Below, in pieces: positions 34,740 through 43,651 of a stretch of DNA of 64,000 nucleotides (positions are counted from its first letter, which is position 1; each line of letters opens with the position of its first letter). The translations under genes and the position numbers were made by a program. Below the pieces are notes generated by a model that worked only from the letters and a program-made list of their open reading frames with translations, made no database searches and was not told where the DNA came from. The DNA lies in NCBI GenBank assembly GCA_004020645.1, contig SAQL01000031.1, positions 1 to 64,000 of the forward strand. The letters are read 5' to 3'. Source of the DNA: Mesorhizobium sp. (lineage in GTDB: Bacteria > Pseudomonadota > Alphaproteobacteria > Rhizobiales > Rhizobiaceae).

Positions 34740-35621
34740 ATGAACGCATTCTCACATACCGCTACAGTTACACTCCCCATTCCCTACGCATCGGATGAAA
34801 GGGGGTTGCTTGCGCCCGCTGTACAGCCTCGCAAGACCGGGACGAGGCGTCGCCTGGCGCTTGGGCGAGCGATCCCGTTTGGCGCGCTGATCGGGCCTGC
34901 ACTGCTTCTCGTGATCTGGTCCCTTGGTAGTGTCGCCGGCTTGATCGACCCAAGGACGCTGCCGGCGCCCTGGTCGGTCGTCGGCACGGCCATCGATCTC
35001 ATCGCCGAAGGCAAGCTTCAGGATCATTTGATGACGTCTGCCTGGCGGGCGGCACAGGGCCTGGTGTTCGGAGTCCTGATCGGGACCGTGCTTGCTCTCA
35101 TTTCAGGGTTATCCCGGCTTGGCGAGGCCATCATCGACGGCCCGGTTCAGATCAAGCGGGCCATACCGACGCTCGCCCTGATCCCGCTCTTGATGCTGTG
35201 GTTCGGCATTGGCGAGGGCATGAAGGTGACGGCCATCGCGATGGCCGTCCTGATCCCGATCTATATCCAGACCCACAGCAGCTTGCGCGGCATAGACAGC
35301 CGTTATGTCGAGCTGGCCCAGACCTTGCGAATGGGCTACGGCGAATTCATCCGCGAGGTCATCCTGCCGGGCGCCCTTCCAGGCTTCTTCCTTGGCCTGC
35401 GTTTGGCGGTGACCTATGCCTGGCTGTCTCTGGTGGTGGTCGAACAGGTCAATGCCACCAGCGGCATCGGTTATATGATCGATCTCGCGCGCAACTACGG
35501 CCAGACGGATATCGTCATCGTCGGTCTGGCCGTCTACGCGCTGCTCGGTCTCGGCTGCGACGGCATCGTCCGCTTCTTCCAGGAAAGGTCGCTGTCATGG
35601 CGCCGCAGTTTGGCGGATTGA
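34740..35621 (+). CDS. ssuC: Sulfonate-type ABC transporter permease
   Basis: A 293-aa membrane protein with about six helices and the inner-membrane coupling motif EVILPGALPGFFLGLRLA near residue 208, as in SsuC/TauC. The N-terminal about 40 residues are polar and extra. Its 3' end overlaps the ATPase gene by 25 bp. Confidence 0.85.
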   Translation: MNAFSHTATVTLPIPYASDERGLLAPAVQPRKTGTRRRLALGRAIPFGALIGPALLLVIWSLGSVAGLIDPRTLPAPWSVVGTAIDLIAEGKLQDHLMTSAWRAAQGLVFGVLIGTVLALISGLSRLGEAIIDGPVQIKRAIPTLALIPLLMLWFGIGEGMKVTAIAMAVLIPIYIQTHSSLRGIDSRYVELAQTLRMGYGEFIREVILPGALPGFFLGLRLAVTYAWLSLVVVEQVNATSGIGYMIDLARNYGQTDIVIVGLAVYALLGLGCDGIVRFFQERSLSWRRSLAD

Positions 35622-36343
35622 GCGGCGCGCCCGTGGTGCGGGTCGAGAGCCTTGTGAGACGTTTCGGACCGCGAACCATCCTCCACGGCCTCAGCCTCGA
35701 CATCGAGAAGGGAGAGTTCGTCGCCCTTCTCGGTCGTAGCGGGTCGGGCAAGAGTACATTGTTGCGCGCGCTCGCCGATCTCGATGACAAGGTCTCCGGC
35801 TCCGGCCGCCTCGAAACACCCGATAAGAAATCGGTGGTGTTCCAGGATGCCCGACTGTTGCCATGGAAACGAGTGTTGGAGAATGTGGTTCTGGGTCTCG
35901 GCCTGCCGGACGCCGCCCAACGCGGCCGGGTGGCTCTCGAAGAGGTTGGCCTTCGCGGCCGCGAAAACGCATGGCCGGTCGAACTCTCTGGCGGCGAGCA
36001 GCAGCGGGTGGCATTGGCGCGATCGCTTGTTCGTGATCCCGAACTGCTGCTGGCGGACGAGCCGTTCGGCGCGCTCGACGCGCTGACCCGCCTGCGCATG
36101 CACGATCTGCTGCGCCAGCTCTGCGCCCGTCACCAGCCGGCCGTCCTGCTGGTGACCCATGATGTGGACGAAGCCGTGACGCTGGCGGACCGGGTTTTGG
36201 TGCTCGACAAGGGCGCGATCGCCGCCGACATCGTCATCGATGTCCCCAGGCCACGCGATCATGGCGACCGCCGGTTCGGCGAGATCCGCTCCGAACTTCT
36301 GCGTCATCTCGGCGTCGAGACAAAGCCCGTGCTGGCCGTCTGA
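35597..36343 (+). CDS. ssuB: Sulfonate-type ABC transporter ATPase
   Basis: A 248-aa ABC ATPase: Walker A LLGRSGSGKSTLLRAL near residue 48, signature ELSGGEQQRVALARSL near 134, Walker B LLLADEPFGALDALTR, and the H-loop LVTHDVDEA. ATG 35597 overlaps the permease end, a usual arrangement in ssu operons. It powers uptake by SsuA and SsuC. Confidence 0.88.
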   Translation: MAPQFGGLSGAPVVRVESLVRRFGPRTILHGLSLDIEKGEFVALLGRSGSGKSTLLRALADLDDKVSGSGRLETPDKKSVVFQDARLLPWKRVLENVVLGLGLPDAAQRGRVALEEVGLRGRENAWPVELSGGEQQRVALARSLVRDPELLLADEPFGALDALTRLRMHDLLRQLCARHQPAVLLVTHDVDEAVTLADRVLVLDKGAIAADIVIDVPRPRDHGDRRFGEIRSELLRHLGVETKPVLAV

Positions 36344-36391
36344 GCGGACGAAGACTTGTCGCCCAGCGTCACCACCCAGGAGGACCAACAT

Positions 36392-37738
36392 ATGCCCGCC
36401 CAATCACGACAGTTGAACCTCAACCTTTTCATCTATCCTGGCGGCCATCATGAAGCCGGCTGGCGCTATAAGGATTCCGCCCCTGAGAGACTGCTGGACA
36501 TCGCCTATTACCAGGAACTGGCGAAAAAGGCCGAGGCGAGCAAGTTCGACGCGCTGTTCTTTGCCGATGGGCCGGCGCTCGCCGACAACATCCGCTACGC
36601 AAGTCGCTTCAGGCTGGAGCCGCTGACATGGATTTCGGCGCTCGCCGCCGTGACTGAAAGCATCGGCTTCATCGCGACCGCCTCGACCACCTACAACGAG
36701 CCCTACAACCTGGCCCGGCTGTTTGCTTCTGTCGATCATCTGAGCGGCGGGCGCGCCGGTTGGAACATCGTCACGACGGGCGATGCGTCCGCGGCGTTGA
36801 ATTTCGGCTTTGACCGACATCCGACCCACGCCGACCGTTATGAGCGTGCCAGCGAATTCGTTGATGTGGTGACGAAGCTCTGGGACAGCTGGGAGGATGA
36901 CGCGCTCGTCTCTGACCGGAAGTCTGGCATCTTTGCCGACACCGACAAGGTCCACCCTATCAACCACATCGGCAAATACCATCGGGTGAAGGGTCCGCTC
37001 ACACTGCCGCGCTCGCCGCAGGGGCGTCCGGTCTACGTCCAGGCGGGTTCGTCGGAAGACGGACGGTCGTTCGCAAGCCGCTATGCCGAGGCGATCTTCA
37101 CAGCCCATCAGACACTCGGCAACGCGCAGGAATTTTATGCTGACATCAAGGCGCGCGTGAAGTCGGTTGGCCGCAACCCTGACCACGTCAAGGTCTTGCC
37201 CGGCATCAGCCCGTTCATCGGTTCGACCGAGGCGGAGGCCCGCGCGCTGCATGACGAGTTCAACGAGCTGACGCAGCCGGAATATTCTCTTGACCAGCTC
37301 CGCCGCATCGTCGACGCCGACCTTTCCGGCTACAATCTGGACGGCCCATTCCCGCGCGACCTCATCCGCGTCGAAGGCGAGCGCGGCGCGAGCAGCCGCT
37401 TCCACGTCGTGCTCGACATCATCGAGCGCGAGAATCCAACCATCCGCCAGTTGCTGCACCGCCTCGCCGGGGCACGCGGGCATTGGGTCCAGGCCGGAAC
37501 GCCGGAACAGATCGCCGACAAAATCCAGGAATGGTTCGACAATGGTGCCGCGGACGGCTTCAATATCATGCCGCCCTATCTGCAGGGCGGGTTCGACGTA
37601 TTCGCAGAGGAGGTGGTGCCGATCTTGCGCCGCCGCGGACTTTTCCGGCACCACTATGACGGGGAAACGCTGAGGGACCATTTCGGTCTGCCGCGCCCGG
37701 AAAGTATATTCAGCCGGCCGCAGAAGGCGAGCGCCTGA
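36392..37738 (+). CDS. NtaA/SnaA/DszA-type flavin-dependent monooxygenase
   Basis: A 448-aa luciferase-like enzyme. Family marks include LNLFIYPGGHHEAGWR at the start, DALFFADGPALADN, and GRAGWNIVTTGDASAALNFG. These enzymes use reduced flavin supplied by a partner reductase; substrates include sulfonates, sulfones and thioethers. ATG 36392 has AGGAGG eight bases upstream. It follows ssuB by 48 bp, so oxidation of whatever the transporter brings in is likely. Confidence 0.85.
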   Translation: MPAQSRQLNLNLFIYPGGHHEAGWRYKDSAPERLLDIAYYQELAKKAEASKFDALFFADGPALADNIRYASRFRLEPLTWISALAAVTESIGFIATASTTYNEPYNLARLFASVDHLSGGRAGWNIVTTGDASAALNFGFDRHPTHADRYERASEFVDVVTKLWDSWEDDALVSDRKSGIFADTDKVHPINHIGKYHRVKGPLTLPRSPQGRPVYVQAGSSEDGRSFASRYAEAIFTAHQTLGNAQEFYADIKARVKSVGRNPDHVKVLPGISPFIGSTEAEARALHDEFNELTQPEYSLDQLRRIVDADLSGYNLDGPFPRDLIRVEGERGASSRFHVVLDIIERENPTIRQLLHRLAGARGHWVQAGTPEQIADKIQEWFDNGAADGFNIMPPYLQGGFDVFAEEVVPILRRRGLFRHHYDGETLRDHFGLPRPESIFSRPQKASA

Positions 37739-37924
37739 ATTACCTTCGCATCGAGCACAAACACGCCTGCGTCCTCGACTGACAACTCCGGGCAGTCGGG
37801 AGGGATTAAAATGCAGACAGCAACCTATCGGGTCGCATCCCTTGCCACTACGTGCCAACGTCGCTTGTCGTCATTCGGTAACCGGCTGCGGCTAGGGAAG
37901 GAACGCGGCCGGCAAGGCGGATGA

Positions 37925-38818
37925 ATGATAAAATTTGACGACCCACTGGATGGCATTTCCCAGGAAGCCTTGGCCGGATTGGTGACCCAGGCGGTACAAC
38001 GGGCATTGATGCAGCACGGCTTCTTTCTGGACGCAGAAGCGCTCGTTTCCACCAGCATGATCGCCGGGAGCATTGCTGCCGCCCTTCCCTTCCTGCCACA
38101 CGAACAGCGGTTCGCGATCGGCTCTTTCAGAGGCGACGTGCCCGCGCTCACCTCCGAGTTCTTCCGCATGATGGCGAAAAGGATCTCCCGCTGCGATTCG
38201 GCTGCGTCTGACTGCGCCTGTGAAAGCACCGCACCGACGGATGGGAAGCCTGTATCCAGACACATTGCCGATCGCGCCTCCGACCTCCAGGCGGTGCTCA
38301 TCGAAGACTGGGCCGGTGAGGTTGCCGGCTCGACCTATCTGGAGGAGAAATTCCGCATCCCTCGCTCGACGCTGCATCGCTGGCAGCGGCGGGGCGAAGT
38401 CGTGGCGCTGCGCAAGGGCGGTCGCAAACATGTCTTCCCGCTCGCCCAGTTCGTCGACGGTAGGCCAGCCATGGGCATAAGCGAGGTGTTGGCGGCGATT
38501 AGCAATCCGAGACTGGCCTGGTTCTGGTTGACCCGGCCCTGTCCAGAACTCGACGGCCGCATTCCCATCGAAATGCTTCGCGAGGACTTGATAGAGGACG
38601 TGGCGCGAATCGCACGCACCCTTTACCAACCACACGTTCCGGCACCCGCCTCCACGTTTTCAACGGGGGCAAGAAGTACCGGCGCCGATCGCTCACTGGC
38701 CGACGTTGGCGCAATTATTTTCCAGATACCTTCCGACTTGGCATGTTCCAGAATTCCTACCAGCAGCAGTAGGTATCGACCACCCGAAGATAGTGACCGA
38801 AATGGAGAATTCCGTTGA
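37925..38818 (+). CDS. HTH regulator or antitoxin-like protein with MbcA/ParS-type end
   Basis: A 297-aa protein. A MerR-like HTH occurs in the middle (STYLEEKFRIPRSTLHRWQRRG), followed by GGRKHVFPLAQF, and a region resembling the MbcA/ParS/Xre toxin-binding fold (AAISNPRLAWFWLTRP, then LREDLIEDVARIARTLYQP). The last about 55 residues are low quality and may be read-through past the true end. No toxin gene is adjacent. A degraded copy of the C-terminal region lies at 50690-50809. Role uncertain. Confidence 0.6.
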   Translation: MIKFDDPLDGISQEALAGLVTQAVQRALMQHGFFLDAEALVSTSMIAGSIAAALPFLPHEQRFAIGSFRGDVPALTSEFFRMMAKRISRCDSAASDCACESTAPTDGKPVSRHIADRASDLQAVLIEDWAGEVAGSTYLEEKFRIPRSTLHRWQRRGEVVALRKGGRKHVFPLAQFVDGRPAMGISEVLAAISNPRLAWFWLTRPCPELDGRIPIEMLREDLIEDVARIARTLYQPHVPAPASTFSTGARSTGADRSLADVGAIIFQIPSDLACSRIPTSSSRYRPPEDSDRNGEFR

Positions 38819-39177
38819 CCCTTGCCGACCCAAACAAGGCCGTCTTGTTCCTGCTCGCCCCGGATTTCGAAGACGCCAAATTTCCGGGCCAGCATTTCTT
38901 CTGCCGCCATTCAGCGCTGGTGGAAGGGGTGCTGGTCTCCTTTCCGGCACTTGTAGAAGCGATCGATGTTCACCGGATCGCGTTCCCACGACCGCGCGCC
39001 GAGGTGGTGGCGCTTGTCGGCGAAGCCAATCAGGCACTCCCCGTACTGGTGTTGCCGGCCGGCGAGACCTCTCCTCACGCATCCGGCGAAGCCAATGGCC
39101 ACCAGTTCGTTTCCGGGGCCGAGCGGATCATCGATGCCCTGGTCGGACGCGACCTCATCCCGCCGGCGCACCCGTGA
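38815..39177 (+). CDS. DUF3088 domain protein
   Basis: A 120-aa protein that fits DUF3088: LFLLAPDFEDAKFPGQHFFC at the start, then VDVHRIAFPRPRAEVV-like motif and GEANQALPVLVLPAG. The fold resembles thioredoxin-like proteins, and function is unknown. TTG 38815 is used, with GGAG seven bases upstream; it overlaps the stop of the preceding gene. Confidence 0.75.
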   Translation: MTLADPNKAVLFLLAPDFEDAKFPGQHFFCRHSALVEGVLVSFPALVEAIDVHRIAFPRPRAEVVALVGEANQALPVLVLPAGETSPHASGEANGHQFVSGAERIIDALVGRDLIPPAHP

Positions 39178-39271
39178 GCCGGAGCCATGATGCGAAACCC
39201 GCTCACAGGTCGCATATTCTAAAGCCGGCGCGCTGAAGGAAAGGTTTTTTCCCTCAACGGTTGAAACTCGA

Positions 39272-39302
39272 CATATAGTCTATAAAATCTATAGACTATA
39301 TG
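39272..39302. promoter_or_regulatory. 13-bp-arm palindromic operator before the cysteine-salvage-like operon
   Basis: CATATAGTCTATA (39272-39284) and TATAGACTATATG (39290-39302) form a perfect inverted repeat around a 5-nt spacer. It lies 60 bp upstream of the ATG at 39363. The core is shared with sites before ssuA and before the sulfate-binding protein. Confidence 0.7.
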
Positions 39303-39362
39303 CATTACGATCTGCACCCAGGAAGTTCGTGGCCCGCGCGGCCACCGAAGGTGGGAGATCCC

Positions 39363-40349
39363 ATGGCCTATGCACTTAGCCTCCTCGACAAGAGCCCGCT
39401 TGCCGGCGGCGAAAGCGCGACCGACGCGCTGAAGCGGACCGTGGCGCTGGCCCAGCTTGCCGAGCGGCTCGGCTACCGGCGGTTCTGGGTGGCCGAGCAC
39501 CACAATGTGCCGGACCTCGCGAGTTCCTCGCCGGAGGTTCTGATCGCCTATCTGCTCGCCCACACCAGCCGGATCCGCATCGGTTCCGGCGGCGTCATGC
39601 TCCAGCACTACAGCCCCTACAAGGTGGCCGAGAATTTTCACCTGCTGAGCGCCCTGGCGCCCGGCCGCGTCGATCTCGGCATCGGCAAGGCGCCCGGCGG
39701 GCTGCCGCTGTCGACGCGCGCCCTGCAAGGCAGAAACGATCCCGCGCGCAAACAGGATTTCGGCGAGCAGATCGCCGAGCTTGGCGCCTATCTCGACGGC
39801 GCCGGTCCGGTCGACGGGCTGAACGCCACGCCGCGTCCGCCGGTCGCGCCCCAGCGTTTCCTGCTCGGCGCCAGTGTCGAGAGCGCGCTGCTTGCGGCGG
39901 CGCATCAATGGGAGTTCGTCTTCGCCCGCCATCTTAATGGCGACGACGCGCTGCTTGACGACACGGTCGCGGCCTATCGGGCGCAAACCGGCCGCGCGCC
40001 GATCATAGCTGTCTCGGTCATCGTCTCCGAATACGCCGGCGAGGCCGAGGCGCAGGCCGACAGGATCAAGCTTTTCAAGGTGCATGTTCCGGGCGCCCAG
40101 AGCGTGACCGTCGGCAGCGAGGAGCAGGCGAAGGACTATGCACGCCAGCTGGGCTCCTCCGAATACCGCATCGAGCCCAAGCAGCCGAGCGTGATCGCGG
40201 GAACGCCGGACCAGGTCCGCTCCGAGCTCGACCGCCTGCACGCGCGCTCCGGCACCAGCGAATTCATCGTCGAGCCGGCCGTCGGCGGCCTGTGGCGCCT
40301 TGCCACCGCCGAGATGCTGGTGCGCGAGCGGCCGGCGGCCGCGGCCTGA
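39363..40349 (+). CDS. MsnO8/YtmO-type luciferase-like monooxygenase
   Basis: A 328-aa flavin-dependent enzyme with LSLLDKSPLAGGES at the start and WVAEHHNVPDLASSSPEVLIA, IRIGSGGVMLQHYSP, RVDLGIGKAPGG, the marks of the MsnO8 group that includes Bacillus YtmO (CmoO). ATG 39363 has GGGAG upstream. First gene of an operon with another monooxygenase, a deacylase and an acetyltransferase, a set used for S-substituted cysteines in Bacillus. The substrate here is inferred. Confidence 0.8.
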   Translation: MAYALSLLDKSPLAGGESATDALKRTVALAQLAERLGYRRFWVAEHHNVPDLASSSPEVLIAYLLAHTSRIRIGSGGVMLQHYSPYKVAENFHLLSALAPGRVDLGIGKAPGGLPLSTRALQGRNDPARKQDFGEQIAELGAYLDGAGPVDGLNATPRPPVAPQRFLLGASVESALLAAAHQWEFVFARHLNGDDALLDDTVAAYRAQTGRAPIIAVSVIVSEYAGEAEAQADRIKLFKVHVPGAQSVTVGSEEQAKDYARQLGSSEYRIEPKQPSVIAGTPDQVRSELDRLHARSGTSEFIVEPAVGGLWRLATAEMLVRERPAAAA

Positions 40350-40375
40350 GCAAACGGATCAAGGAGCTTGCCGTC

Positions 40376-41722
40376 ATGAGCAATCAACGAATTCCCTTCG
40401 GCATCATGCTGCAAGGCCCGGGCGGGCACATGAATGCCTGGAAGCATACGAGCGTACCCGCTGATGCCAGTACCAATTTCGACTATTACGTGCGCATCGC
40501 GCAGCAGGCAGAAGCGGCAGGCATTGCCTTCGCCTTCGTCGCCGACGGGCTCTACATCAACGAACAGTCTATCCCGCATTTCCTCAACCGCTTCGAGCCG
40601 ATCGTGCTTTTGTCGGCACTGGCGGTGGCGACAAAGAGCATCGGCCTCGTCGGCACGTTGTCGACCTCCTACAGCGATCCGTTCACCGTCGCGCGGCAGT
40701 TCGGATCGATCGACGCCGTCAGCGGCGGCCGCGCCGGCTGGAACGCCGTGACCTCGCCGCTCGAAGGTTCGGCGAAAAACTACGGCCGCGACAAGCATCC
40801 CGAGCATGCGCTGCGCTACGAGATCGCCGCCGAGCATATCGAGATCGTCAAGGGCCTGTGGGATTCCTGGGACGACGACGCCTTCGTGCGCGACCGCCAG
40901 GCCGGCCGTTATGTTGATTTCTCCAGGATGCACCGGTTGAATTTCAAGGGCCGCTTCCATTCGGCCGAAGGGCCGCTCAATCTCGGCCGCTCCGCGCAGG
41001 GACAGCCCGTGCTGTTCCAGGCCGGCGGTTCGGACGACGGCATATCTCTGGGCGGCCAGCATGCCGACGCGGTCTTTGCCAACGCCGCCGCCTTCGACGA
41101 AAACCGTGAACTGTCGCGGCGGCTCAAGGAAAGTGCTGTCGCGCACGGCCGCTCGGCCGACCACATCAAAATCTTCCCCGGCATCGCTCCGATCGTCGGC
41201 TCGACGGAAGAAGAGGCCGAGCGCAAATATCGCGAGATACGAGACCTCGTCAGTGTCCACGAGGCGCTGCTCTATCTCGGCCGTTTCTTCGACCATCACG
41301 ATTTCACTGCCTATCCCGTCGACGATCCGTTCCCGGAGCTCGGCGACATCGGCAAGAACAATTTCCGCTCCACCACCGATCGCATCAAGCGTGTCGCTAA
41401 GGAGAAAAAGCTGACCCTGCGCGAAGTCGCGCTGGATGCGGCGACATCGCGCAACGAATTCATAGGCACGCCCGAAAAGATCGCCGACCAGTTGATCCGC
41501 TGGGTGGATGGCGGAGCGGCCGACGGCTTCGTGCTCGGCTTCCAGGTCATCCCGTCCGGGCTCGACGATTTCGAAACGCATGTGCTGCCCATTCTGGAGG
41601 AGCACGGTCGCCACGCACGCAGCCAGATCGGCACGACGCTACGCGATCATCTCGGCCTGCCGTTCAAGGAAAGCCGCTACGCGCAGGCTGCCTCTCCCGC
41701 AGCCACCGAGGAAGCGGCCTGA
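40376..41722 (+). CDS. NtaA/SnaA/DszA-type monooxygenase (CmoJ-like by context)
   Basis: A 448-aa luciferase-like enzyme with FGIMLQGPGGHMNAWK, FVADGLYINEQSIPHF, and GGRAGWNAVTSPLEGSAKN-type motifs. It resembles the 36392 enzyme in family but not in close detail. AAGGAG stands nine bases before ATG 40376. In Bacillus the equivalent neighbour YtnJ (CmoJ) oxidises N-acetylated S-alkylcysteines; the same job is proposed here from operon content. Confidence 0.8.
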   Translation: MSNQRIPFGIMLQGPGGHMNAWKHTSVPADASTNFDYYVRIAQQAEAAGIAFAFVADGLYINEQSIPHFLNRFEPIVLLSALAVATKSIGLVGTLSTSYSDPFTVARQFGSIDAVSGGRAGWNAVTSPLEGSAKNYGRDKHPEHALRYEIAAEHIEIVKGLWDSWDDDAFVRDRQAGRYVDFSRMHRLNFKGRFHSAEGPLNLGRSAQGQPVLFQAGGSDDGISLGGQHADAVFANAAAFDENRELSRRLKESAVAHGRSADHIKIFPGIAPIVGSTEEEAERKYREIRDLVSVHEALLYLGRFFDHHDFTAYPVDDPFPELGDIGKNNFRSTTDRIKRVAKEKKLTLREVALDAATSRNEFIGTPEKIADQLIRWVDGGAADGFVLGFQVIPSGLDDFETHVLPILEEHGRHARSQIGTTLRDHLGLPFKESRYAQAASPAATEEAA

Positions 41723-42945
41723 TGACCTTCCAGCCCCCACGCCCGCCGGCCGCGACGGCGATCCTTGACCAGGCGCATGAATTCATTGCGCTGCGCCGCA
41801 AGCTGCATAGCGAGCCGGAGCTGGCCTACAAGGAGAAGAAAACCAGCGCGTTGGTCGCCGAGCGCCTGCAAGCATGGGGCTACGAGGTCGCTGAGAATAT
41901 CGGCGGGACCGGCGTGGTCGGCACGCTGCGCAATGGGCTCGGTGAAAAAAGCATCGGCATCCGCGCCGACATGGACGCCTTGCCGATCGTCGAGGCGACC
42001 GGCCTGCGCTATGCCAGCACCACGCCTGGCGTGATGCACGCTTGCGGGCATGACGGGCACACCGCGATCCTGCTGGCAGCCGCCCGCCATCTTGCCGAGA
42101 CGCGGGAGTTTTCGGGCACGCTGCGCCTGATCTTCCAGCCCGCCGAGGAAGGCGGCGCCGGCGCCAAGGCAATGATCGCCGACGGGCTGTTCGAACGCTT
42201 CCCGGTCGACGCCGTCTTCGGCCTGCACAATTGGCCGGGCGTGCCGGCCGGACAGTTCGCCTTCCTCAGCGGTCCTGCCATGGCCTCCGTCGATCTCGCC
42301 ATCATCCGCATCGTCGGCAAGGGCGGCCATGGCGCGCGGCCCAGCCACGCCGTCGACCCGATCGTGGCTGCCGCTTCGCTGGTGATGGCGCTGCAGACCA
42401 TCGTGTCGCGCAATGTCGACCCGCTGGAAACGGCGGTGGTTACTGTCGGCACGATTCATGGCGGCATCGCCGCCAATGTCATCCCCGACAGCGTCGAGCT
42501 GAAAGTCACCATCAGGACCTTCAGCGAGACCGTGCGCGACCAGATCCGGACGCGCATCATCGCGCTCACTGAGGCCCAGGCGCAAAGCTACGGCGCAACC
42601 GCCGAGGTCGCCTATCCGCGCGGCTATCCGACGCTGGTCAATCACCCGCAAGAAACCGAGTTCGCCCGGCAGGTAGCGCTCCGGCATTTCGGCACTGAAC
42701 GGATCGAGACCAATTTCCCGCTGATCACCGCCAGCGAGGACTTCGCCTTCATGCTCGAGGCGCGGCCGGGCAGTTATCTCTTCATCGGCAATGGCGACAG
42801 CGCCGACCTGCACAGCCCCAACTACGACTTCAACGACGACATCCTGCCTGACGCCGCACGCTACTGGGTGGCGCTGGTCCAGGACTATCTCGCCGCGAAC
42901 GCGGCTCCGCGGACAAGCGAGCCGGCAACAGGGCCCACGCCATGA
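41722..42945 (+). CDS. M20-family amidohydrolase (N-acyl amino acid deacylase)
   Basis: A 407-aa zinc/manganese peptidase-like hydrolase: SIGIRADMDALPI, MHACGHDGHTAILLAAA, FQPAEEGGAGAKAMI, GKGGHGARPSHAVDPI. These are the metal-binding and dimer motifs of hippurate hydrolase and N-acetyl-cysteine deacetylases such as Bacillus SndB. The ATG overlaps the monooxygenase stop (TGATG). It would remove the acetyl group at the end of the proposed pathway. Confidence 0.88.
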   Translation: MTFQPPRPPAATAILDQAHEFIALRRKLHSEPELAYKEKKTSALVAERLQAWGYEVAENIGGTGVVGTLRNGLGEKSIGIRADMDALPIVEATGLRYASTTPGVMHACGHDGHTAILLAAARHLAETREFSGTLRLIFQPAEEGGAGAKAMIADGLFERFPVDAVFGLHNWPGVPAGQFAFLSGPAMASVDLAIIRIVGKGGHGARPSHAVDPIVAAASLVMALQTIVSRNVDPLETAVVTVGTIHGGIAANVIPDSVELKVTIRTFSETVRDQIRTRIIALTEAQAQSYGATAEVAYPRGYPTLVNHPQETEFARQVALRHFGTERIETNFPLITASEDFAFMLEARPGSYLFIGNGDSADLHSPNYDFNDDILPDAARYWVALVQDYLAANAAPRTSEPATGPTP

Positions 42946-43466
42946 CAGACAGCTTTCTCTACACGACGCCGCTCGATCCGCGCGCCGCACCGCTCGTCGA
43001 AGCGCTGACCTGGGAATACACAACCCGCTACGGCGACCACTTTGGCGAACCCGGCGAGGAGATGCGCCGCTACCCCGCCGAGCTCTTCGCGCCTCCAGAT
43101 GGAAATTTCCTGCTGTTGCTACGCGACGGCGCGGCGATCGCCGGCGGCGCCTTCAAGCGCTATGACGAACGCACCGCCGAATTGAAGCGCGTCTGGACAC
43201 ATATCGATCTGCGCCGTCAGGGACTGGCACGCAAGGTGCTGGCCGAACTCGAACTGCAGGCGGCGCGCCAGGGCTACACCAGACTCTATCTGACCACGGG
43301 CTTCCGCCAGCCGGAGGCCGCCGGGCTATATCTCAACGATGGCTACGCCGCCCTGTTCGACACCGCCGTCGATCCGGAAATCCACGGCACCCTACCCTTC
43401 GAAAAGGACATCAGCGCCCTGACCCTGGAATTCGGGCCGAACGCACTTGAACGCAAGGCAAGCTGA
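42942..43466 (+). CDS. GNAT acetyltransferase
   Basis: A 174-aa acetyltransferase. The acetyl-CoA loop is VWTHIDLRRQGLARKVLAEL near residue 85, followed by LYLTTGFRQPEAAGLYLNDGY. It overlaps the deacylase by 4 bp (ATGA). Paired with a deacylase, it may N-acetylate the imported substrate before oxidation, as SnaA/SnaB do in Bacillus. Confidence 0.82.
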   Translation: MTDSFLYTTPLDPRAAPLVEALTWEYTTRYGDHFGEPGEEMRRYPAELFAPPDGNFLLLLRDGAAIAGGAFKRYDERTAELKRVWTHIDLRRQGLARKVLAELELQAARQGYTRLYLTTGFRQPEAAGLYLNDGYAALFDTAVDPEIHGTLPFEKDISALTLEFGPNALERKAS

Positions 43467-43503
43467 TCAGTCGCACAGGAACAGCAGACACCACGAAAAC
43501 AGT

Positions 43504-43518
43504 AATGTATAGACGATA
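43504..43518. promoter_or_regulatory. Half-site resembling the shared operator
   Basis: AAT-n2-ATAGACGATA keeps one half of the operator seen at 33581, 39272 and 48927. The other half is not conserved. It lies in the AT-rich 185-bp gap before the permease–ATPase gene. Confidence 0.3.
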
Positions 43519-43651
43519 TAACTCCGGGTCGCTGCAAATATAAAAATAGATGTCATGATATGGTTATGATATCCGTTAGTGTAACGTAGATGTAATTTTC
43601 ATACTACACAGCACTCCCCGCAACATTACTCTATTGGAGCGACGGCGATCC

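Noticed and set aside
36404..37858. 484-codon minus frame opposite the 36392 monooxygenase
   Set aside because: Antisense shadow of a gene with strong family motifs and a good ribosome site.
40136..41614. 492-codon minus frame opposite two monooxygenases
   Set aside because: Spans the junction of two coupled plus-strand genes; typical GC-rich shadow.
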